Source of the DNA: Thinopyrum elongatum
Lineage: Eukaryota > Streptophyta > Magnoliopsida > Poales > Poaceae
DNA: 64,000 nt
Assembly: GCA_011799875.1 (NCBI GenBank)
Contig: CM022302.1
Location: 527,076,228 to 527,140,227, forward strand
Reading direction: 5' to 3'
In this document: positions 63,532 through 64,000 of the stretch, piece after piece
Position numbering within the stretch: position 1 is the first letter of the stretch
Layout of the letters: the number at the start of each line of letters is the position of its first letter
Made by a program: the position numbers and the translations under genes
The notes under the pieces: model-generated
The model's database searches: none
Seen by the model: only the letters and a program-made list of their open reading frames with translations
What the model was told of the DNA's origin: nothing

Positions 63532-64000
63532 TTAAGATTCCAGAGGAGGAGGAGGAGGAGGAGGGGCATCACTTCCACTGCTTCGAGATTGCATAAGAAC
63601 CTATAAGAGTATAGTCACGTGAGGGTGGTTCGTCGCTATATAATGAATGTTCTACTCTAGTTTAGAGAATGTTCTACCTGTAGTTGATTCTCGAGCAGCT
63701 TCAACCTTTCGTTCATGTCTGTTCGTTCCTTATTTCTGCTCTCCTGCTCAGCCAGCCGCCTTTGCTCCTCTTCAGCAGCTGGTTGGTCCATGATATCCTA
63801 TAATATGACATTAGGCTCATATAGGTTGGAACGGTGCTATTTCGAGGCATGGACATAAATGGAAGGTTAGTATGCTAACCTTGAGACGCGCTATCTCACG
63901 TGACGCGGTGGTTGGGTGACTCTGTATGGACGGAGTTGAGCTGGTGCTCGACGCGCGTATCTCGTGCAGCTTGCGATGCGAGGAGGTGGCAATCGCCCCG
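63532..64000 (-). CDS. C-terminal exons of the Transposase_24-like gene of CACTA A (partial)
   Basis: Three exons on minus: 64000-63880 (HEIRASSTSST... ending REIARLK, donor gttagc), 63797-63678 (starts DIMDQPAAEEEQRRLAEQES, ends LKLLENQLQ, 40 codons, donor gtagaa) and 63600-63532 (VLMQSRSSGSDA, seven Pro, LES, stop TAA at 63534-63532). Acceptors are ttatag and ttatag, and all junctions are phase 0. The middle exon should form a coiled coil, as in C-termini of CACTA accessory proteins. Unlike the equivalent gene in B, no lesion is visible in the part seen. The 5' part lies right of the window. Assignment rests on position in the element and the coiled-coil/poly-Pro style. Confidence 0.6.

Larger units (their letters stand above)
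62787..64000. mobile_element. CACTA element A, continuation right of B
   Basis: The accgagag/ctcggtaa motifs resume directly after B and extend to about 63230, followed by the 3' part of A's minus-strand gene. The element continues beyond the window. Confidence 0.75.

Overview
The window is a gene-poor, transposon-dense stretch of a large grass genome. The best match is the wheat/Aegilops/barley tribe (Triticeae): it holds an Angela/BARE/WIS-type copia LTR, two CACTA transposons with TNP2-like and Transposase_24-like genes, a LARD/Sukkula-like gypsy element with 4.1-kb LTRs, Stowaway MITEs and a grass RTE LINE. All family assignments come from remembered motifs, with no database search.

Layout. 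1-4276: 3' part of a copia retrotransposon (pol and 3' LTR, + strand). 4821-9730: a minus-strand plant aspartic proteinase (phytepsin-like) pseudogene with about ten recognisable exons and a TATA box; it lacks the exon with the first catalytic Asp, has a stop in a late exon, and carries an antisense RTE LINE in one intron. About 10085-14445 and 62787-64000: two separated parts of an older CACTA element (A) with 'ctcggtaa/ccgagag' subterminal repeats. A holds a solo copia-type LTR (11024-13185, TSD ACCCC), and the end of its Transposase_24-like gene lies at 63532-64000. 14446-62783: a second CACTA element (B) with CACTACAAAAAAAA termini and the 3-bp TSD ATG, inserted into A.

B is 48.3 kb now and about 29 kb without its nested insertions. 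Its two transposition genes run outward from a central region: a Transposase_24/TNPA-like gene on minus (29850 to 16056) and a TNP2-like transposase on plus (41949 to 45448). Both are broken. The minus gene is split by a 7.1-kb tRNA-Asp-primed LTR element (17971-25075, TSD AGTGC) and has a multiplied exon; an L1-type LINE tail sits in one of its introns. Just beyond the transposase gene lies a young 11.7-kb LARD-like element (45696-57392, TSD TCATA). B also carries non-transposon coding remnants: a GRF-type zinc-finger gene with a C-terminal membrane segment (57659-58420) and an ORF with three 31-residue repeats (36390-37400). Its ends carry different arrays: GGCCCAT-type repeats on the left, CTGTTCATCC-type on the right.

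Order of events: A first; then the solo LTR and B inside A; then the tRNA-Asp element (LTRs about 2% different by eye), LARD-like element (about 0.65%) and LINE tail inside B. No intact cellular gene is visible.
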